Part shown: positions 58,371 to 64,000 of the stretch, piece by piece | How the letters are laid out: every line of letters begins with the position of its first letter | Position numbering within the stretch: the first letter of the stretch is position 1 | NCBI GenBank assembly: GCA_030248135.1 | Contig: JASANC010001258.1 | Location: 124,001 to 188,000 of the forward strand | Reading direction: 5' to 3' | Source: Theristus sp. LFF4_11 | Taxonomy: Eukaryota > Nematoda > Chromadorea > Monhysterida > Xyalidae | Length of the DNA: 64,000 nucleotides | Program-made: the position numbers and the translations under genes | Notes under the pieces: generated by a model | The model's input: only the letters and a program-made list of their open reading frames with translations | Told to the model about the DNA's origin: nothing | The model's database searches: none

Positions 58371-59933
58371 ATGTACATTTGTGCTGTGAGTTTGACCATT
58401 TTTTTAAGTCCAATCTTATGCAAAAAGATGAGTTCCAGCACACAGCGCTGCGGCAGTGATGAAAACAATATGCGTTGTGAGAAAATCTATCAAGCGGTTT
58501 TGTATATGAACAAAGCAAATCTGCTGTATTCATCCTCAACCTACATACATGTATAGCCGTTCCGTAAAAGAATGTTTCATGTTTCTACGGTATGGCCGGT
58601 TAAACATGGCAGCTTTTTTCAGGGTGCAAGGAGCGCGCGAATTTTGAATGAAAGAAAAAAGACGTTCAGAAACTGAATTGTGTGCCAAATTTGACGCGTT
58701 TTTTTTAACTAAAATGGATTATCCGCGCTATTCTATTCATTCTTCATCACTTGTACACATGATTGGGAATTACGTTGGCTTTTTTGAAAAAGACAACTCC
58801 TAGTCTGCGGCTGATCCCGCCTTGATGAACTGTCTCATTTATTCAGCCATACTGTAGGTACTTGGTGGACTTGTGGGCGGAAGCAACGAACTACGACGAT
58901 CGATCGGGCGCCGACGCAGCCGAGCATGCAAGACGGATGATGCTCGCGAAGGAGCGCTTGAAAAAATTCGCCAAGAAAACCGATTTCATTCGCGCACGCA
59001 CCGACGTTGCTGTTAGTAAAAAAAACTTCGGACTGAAACTGCTTTATATGCAGCATAATCCAGCGGTGCCAACCGCATGACCGCCATCTTCAGCAATGTG
59101 GATCTCTTGTGGTTGTTGGATTGGTCGCTTTTCGACTGACAAAATGTTAAACAGCAGCTCGTTCAATGACAGGTGCAACGCTTCGAGAACTCCAGTCTCG
59201 ACTTCATCTACGTCGACGCACGCCACGACTTCTGCGCCGTGGCCGATGATCTGCAGTCGTGGTGGGCGAAGCTGAAACCGGGCGGCATACTCGCTGGCCA
59301 TGACTATGTCAGTGATGTCGAGGTGAACATGCCCAGCATTGGCATCAGCGCCTTCTGGTCGCAAGTAGGTATGGCGGTGGCTGGGTGGAGTCGTGGATTT
59401 ACTGGATTTACTGTTGTTTGTATTGTTGGAGTAAAATTGTGCACCATCCATATCGCAATCGCATCGCTTACTGACTGCAAAAAGTGGAATCAATAGACCG
59501 GCGGTTGGGTGGATTATTTGAATGCAAACGACGAACCGATACATATTTATGTCTCCGATAGACTGTATTGTTGAACGGGCTATATGAACGTTGCAGCATC
59601 CAATTGGCAGCAAAAACACACCGCCCATCTTCACACCACACAAAACACAGTTTGCAAACTGACAAACTGACAAACAAACAAACGTCGCAGGACTGGACGA
59701 TCTGTGAGGACGGACGAAGTGAGCCCGGCGCCGTGCGGCGTGCCGTGACCGAGTTCGCAGCCGAGCGCGCGCTGCCGCTGGCTGTGATGTACCGCGAGCA
59801 GTGCTTGAACGCATACATGATTCGAAAGCCGTACCGTGAAACGCCCGTCGATCATTCGAACGAACAGCAACACGGACAATTCTATCAACACTGGGAAAAG
59901 AAGCTGCCCGCTGATGTGAACAGCGATTTCTGA
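58371..59933 (+). CDS. Secreted or lumenal SAM-dependent methyltransferase-like protein
   Basis: Exons: 58371-58525 (tentative), 58858-59011, 59173-59364 and 59691-59933, phases consistent. Exon 1 starts MYICAVSLTIFLSPILC, a possible signal peptide. Later exons give YLVDLWAEATNYDD, the motif DFIYVDARHDF, then DDLQSWWAKLKPGGILAGHD and near the end TEFAAERALPLAVMY. Known: YVDA.HD followed by LKPGG...GHD is the pattern of class I Rossmann methyltransferases (Methyltransf_24-like), in which the acidic residues lie at the active site. The glycine-rich SAM-binding motif expected before YLVDLW is not seen, so either an upstream exon was missed or the protein is degenerate. The first intron is almost filled by a MITE (58588-58854) sitting on the acceptor. 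AATAAA occurs at 60161 and 60171. Substrate unknown. Confidence 0.68.
58588..58854. mobile_element. Tc1/mariner-type MITE, copy 2 (on a splice acceptor)
   Basis: The ends CGGTATGGCCG (58588) and CAGCCATACTG (ending 58854) are flanked by TA (58586-58587 and 58855-58856). It is 267 bp and the same family as 40497-40760 in opposite orientation. The following bases make TGTAG|G, the acceptor of the methyltransferase-like exon at 58858. Confidence 0.85.
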
Positions 59934-60259
59934 GGTTTACCTATTTTGCGAAATGCGGCTGGGATTTCTGTGTTTCTTACTTGTTATTACAAAAAAAGTT
60001 TTTTTTGCGTGTTGGTTGACATTGTTTGAAAAACGGAATCGCAGTGCTTCATGTTGTTATGCTGATGTTACAGACAACTATCGTCATTATTGTTAGTCGC
60101 ATGGCGCTGCCACCAAAGATCTGACCAATTCATAAAACAAATGTTTCAATCGGGTAAAATAATAAAAAATAATAAAACAATACAAGAATTTGAAATGAAT
60201 CAATTCATAGAAAAAGAGCGTTTAAAGTCGTGCATTGTTGTATATTCATCAAGTCATTT

Positions 60260-63200
60260 TCAGACCAAATGTTCTCTGACTATCGGAGTGACTGGCGGCA
60301 CCGCGAACGTTTCTGCAGGTGACACACTCTCACTGGTGACCTGTTTCATGCGTTGTTGATCGTGCCGTTCAGTGTCGCCCTGTCCATCCGACCAGCCACC
60401 GGTTGCACTCAGCCAGTGTGCCATGCGGCGGCGACGCTGCGCGATCTGCAGCTCCAGCTCCGCCTCCTCTTGTTGCAACGCCAGAATTCGCCGGTAAATC
60501 TTCAGCTCTTCTAGGGTGGCGTCCGCTTGCGCGCGTCGTAGCGTGTCCTCGATCGAACGGCTGCCCGCCGGCGAGCTCACGATGGGCGTCGGCGGGACCC
60601 AGGTTTGCGTTTCGGTCGCATTCGACTCGCCGTAGTTGAAGCGTTCAGCGAAGCTGTGCTGGAAAGGGCCAGGGTCGTGTTGGTCGTATTCCTGCAAAAC
60701 TACTGTTAGTTTGATTATTATAAAGACGCACAGCTTTGTTTTTTGGCTCAACGCTGCGGCACGAAACACACACTGCAAAAATCTGTCAACGCGCTCGATG
60801 TGTAAATGTGATCAAATTCAAAGAAATTACAGAGAATATTCGTTTCTTAAAGAGACGCACCATGTAAGTGAGTCTGCTGTCCGTTGCATCATAAGGCACC
60901 ACCGTGTAGTTGCGGCGTTTCGTCTGTCTGTATCGCTGACGCATGTGACGCGTCGCTCGGCCCTCGCCGCTTTGGCTGCGCGTTCGAAAGTCGTTCATCG
61001 GTACTCCATGGTTGCTGCCATTTTGACTGTGACGCTGCTCCAGTGGTTCCATCGGTCGACTGATCGGCGACAACGTTTTTGGCAGTGTCTGAAAAAAAAA
61101 CCTTTTTGCCACTTTTACTAGTTTGTCGTAGTTCAAGCCGCAGGCTTACAACAAGCAAACCTGTTCCGGAATAACGACAGCCGGTTGCGCATGAACCAAA
61201 ACTGCTGGTGCATAAGTGGACGCCAGATCGTTCTGCATTCGATCACCATTGTTGTTGCTGTGATGTCCACTGTGCACCTCGGCACTGGTTTTAATACGAT
61301 TTCGATTACTGTTCTTTTGGTCGGATGCTCTTCTGATTGTTGATGGCACTGATGCTGTCGATCTCTCTGAACTGGAGGAGTCCATGTATCGAATGTAACT
61401 TTCGTCTGACTTGCGATGTGATTCTGATACTGTTGCATTGTTTTCATCTGGTCCATTTTGCATCAATCGAGTGTTGTTGTAATCTTTGAACGTTGTAAGC
61501 GGTACAATGTTGCCGTTTTGACCATCACTGCCATCAGTTTGCTGCTCATTCAACACAACCGGGTCAAAGGATCGTTTTGTTGCCAACGAAGCGGGATGTT
61601 GAAATCGATCTCTTACCAAATTGCGCCGTTTCTGGTTGTTCTGGAATTTGGCCGATTGTTTTGCCGTTGATTTTTCCGATTCACTAGTGCCACTTTGATA
61701 ACTGTGATATTGGTAGTTCAACGACTCCTGACTAAAGTCCTCCGTCGCAAGCACTGAATCGACTGAATGAATCGCTCGAATGTCTTTTGTGTAATCAGAG
61801 TTCTTGCTGCGGACACCAGTTTGCCGATAAGTTCGATTATGAACCGATGTCAACAGTCCGTCATCGTCGTGTTTGAGTGACGTTTCACCGATTTCATGCG
61901 GACCTGCGCTTATGAGTCTCTCACTGGTGGATTGAACAACTGGCATCGGTATCAAACCCGACTGAGCATCGTCTGTGTACGATAAACGGTTGACTTCAAT
62001 ACTTTCAGATGCAGAATTGTGCGCTTGATACTCTGTGTTGGCGAATTGACCGCCACTGTTGTCATTATGCTGAACTCGTTCGGAACTGCTGCGATTGCGG
62101 ACAGCGGCAACATCACTGGGTGAAGCACTGACTGGCTGGATGGCTTGTCCAGTGGCTACAGTTCGTTGCGCCGTTCCAGGTCTGGCATGATCGGAAAGCG
62201 ATAAGGCTGAAAACAAACATTCTGCCCAAATTCTAAAGTACAAGTATGTTCAACCGTCTGACCGCATGGACAATAGAGAAATGTGTCATATAACCGTTGA
62301 CAACTGAGCTTATGGAATGCCCACCAACGTTTCTTCTGACTGTCGATGCCGCAAACGCCGATTCGGTCGCGCACGAAACGCAGCACGCTCAGCAGCCACA
62401 TCAGTAGACTCGTGATGAGCAGATGCAATGCCGGCACCACCATCGCCAGGTCACGATCGGGCGCCGGCAGCGATGTCTGCAGGATGATCATTGCGATCGC
62501 TGCAACCGAACAAAGGAACAGAAACGCATGGACATTCAGTTCGAACGTTTTACATTCTTGCACTATTTGACAAAGTTCAGCAGGCCTGGAATCCAAAAAA
62601 AAATCACACGAATAATTCACACGAACCGATATTGGGCGTCGCAATCGCCACGCTCGTTGTGAGCAACTTTTTCGGGGACACACGAAGCAGGAGTCCAGCT
62701 GCTAGACCGACCAGCGCGCCAACGAGAGCCATGAGGACACAGGCGACGACGACCTGCCAAGTCATCAGCAACCAGACAAACCAGAACAAATACGTGAAGA
62801 TGGCCACCAACAGAATGCTGACGACGAACGCGACAATGTGAACGAAGTCGCCGACTTCACGGCGGAATCGTTCGCTCCGCTGAGAATGAAGACGCAAAAA
62901 ACGTTATGAGCATTTGGTTCTAAACGGAAAATGATGCAAACCTGGGCAACGAGGAATCCGGCCATTGTCGGCAGCAAAATTAAGCCAAGCATGATGGCAA
63001 CGGCCGCCAAAACGACAGTGGCGACTTCAACGTCAAGGAGCGACGCGCCAAGGGTTGAGAGCCAAAGCAAAAGCATGCCTGCCGTTGTGTCAAGTTAAAA
63101 GACACAATAACTGCTATAGAACTCAGTTCCAGTAACAAAATGCCACACATCCGTTCAACTCACCAAATGAGCAAACGGTACAAACGACGGCAATAAATAC

Positions 63201-64000
63201 CGATAGCTCCAATATGCCACCTAATAACAGCACACAAAACTCGGACAGTAGTCCACTTGGTGAGCTTCCGACAATGAACAAAGATAGCTGAAGGATTGGC
63301 CAGCCGTCAAACAAAAGCTGGCCCAGCAAGTAGGCAGTCTGCAAAAAAAGCGTTCCAACAAAATAACTCTGACTGAACGAAATTAAAAAATCATTGCGCC
63401 ATAAAAAGGCATTTACTTACCACTGGCATGATAACGAACTGACCAACAAACGCCACCATGGCGCCAACTGGTGGGCGAGCTGTTGCCAGCAGAGATTTCC
63501 ACTGAAGCTGGGTGCCGAAGAGAAAATAGGCGAACGCGACCAAAAGCGCGCCGATGATACTTAATAAACATTCAAGGGTCGGTGCTGCTCGTGGCGGCAG
63601 CACGTTCACGGCGAAACTGGCCATCTGAAGAAACTTGATCGACTTTCATTCTGTCTCTTAGACCTGTGAAAGAATCAAAGCAGCTTTAATTTTACCTCTA
63701 ATTTAGCGTCGTCACCAACAATTTCAGCATTTAGCTCCGTTTTACCCAGAATTCCGGCTTGAATCGTAACATTCCACGATTTGGGCAACTCGTCATGGGT
63801 GAATTCAAGAAATCTGCTTTCTTCGTTTACCCGACAGACTCGCTCTGAAGCACACTGAAGTCGAATCATCACTGTTTCGTTGTTCGATGTCGTTTGGTCG
63901 GACGTCACCCGATTGACGTTGACTTGAACTGTGGCACTTTGATACGACTGTAGTCCATTATCGGAAAAGTCGGGCTGTTTGATTCCGGGCGGTATCAGTG
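60260..64000 (-). CDS. SLC10 (sodium/bile-acid symporter family) protein with long C-terminal tail, partial
   Basis: Exons: 63696-64000 (continues off the edge), 63421-63624, 63164-63338, 62942-63078, 62627-62879, 62263-62499, 61161-62206, 60861-61088 and 60260-60691; all phases agree. The first visible exon is an extracellular beta-rich segment (SRFLEFTHDELPKSWNVTIQ). Exons 2-6 are membrane-spanning, with GSSPSGLLSEFCVLLLGG and LELSVFIAVVCTVCSFGMLL matching the SPGG.SN..T.LL.GD..LS pattern of SLC10, and TPNIAIAMIILQTSLPAPD matching its QN..LA....Q.SF region. Known: the P3-like SLC10A3/A5 subgroup has such an N-terminal ectodomain; transport substrates are mostly undefined. Odd: about 570 residues of Ser/Gln/Arg-rich, mostly disordered tail follow the membrane domain, ending in a helix (LEELKIYRRILALQQEEAEL). 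Linkage of the tail rests on a 56-bp intron (62207-62262). Tail-to-tail with the methyltransferase-like gene, 326 bp away. Confidence 0.8.

Overview
The window is nuclear DNA of an invertebrate animal. Its genes are split by GT-AG introns, several only 50-150 bp long and others of kilobases, and they encode animal-type families: Frizzled, DEG/ENaC, tetraspanin, ICA69, LETMD1 and an ARHGAP39-type RhoGAP. Non-coding DNA is AT-rich and full of short non-autonomous DNA transposons. An ecdysozoan such as a nematode or tardigrade is plausible, but I cannot fix the species. No CRISPR array, operon or prokaryotic feature is present. All exon models below were built by hand from splice signals, reading phase and remembered family motifs.

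Layout. 27-4706 (-): 5' part of an ARHGAP39/Vilse-like gene (two WW domains), running off the left edge. 4.7-15.3 kb: no credible gene; 10.4-15 kb is a nest of hAT-like elements with exact 8-bp target duplications and long G/C runs. 16.3-18.3 kb (+): PDZ/coiled-coil scaffold of tamalin/CYTIP type. 19.56-23.76 kb (+): complete ICA1/ICA69 (ric-19) homologue. 25.43-29.40 kb (+): LETMD1 homologue containing two adjacent, equal-length, phase-matched alternative exons for the membrane segment. 29.4-32.5 kb: foldback elements. 32.54-38.05 kb (+): CD63-like tetraspanin. 40.18-41.08 kb (-): Ly6/uPAR-like GPI-anchored protein with a transposon inside a coding exon. 41.55-45.62 kb (-): DEG/ENaC channel subunit. 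45.6-53.7 kb: no gene recognised. 53.74-56.86 kb (-): complete Frizzled. 58.37-59.93 kb (+): SAM-dependent methyltransferase-like gene whose first intron carries a transposon placed exactly on the 3' splice site. 60.26-64.00 kb (-): SLC10 (sodium/bile-acid symporter family) protein with a very long cytoplasmic tail, running off the right edge.

Functionally this is an ordinary stretch of animal genome, not a gene cluster. Several products act at membranes or in signalling (Frizzled, tetraspanin, DEG/ENaC, SLC10, Ly6, Rho GAP, ICA69 vesicle traffic), but nothing shows they form one system. The most notable observations are the mutually exclusive LETMD1 exons and two copies of one TA-target MITE that landed in functionally critical positions, one in a coding exon and one at a splice acceptor whose AG is rebuilt by the target duplication.
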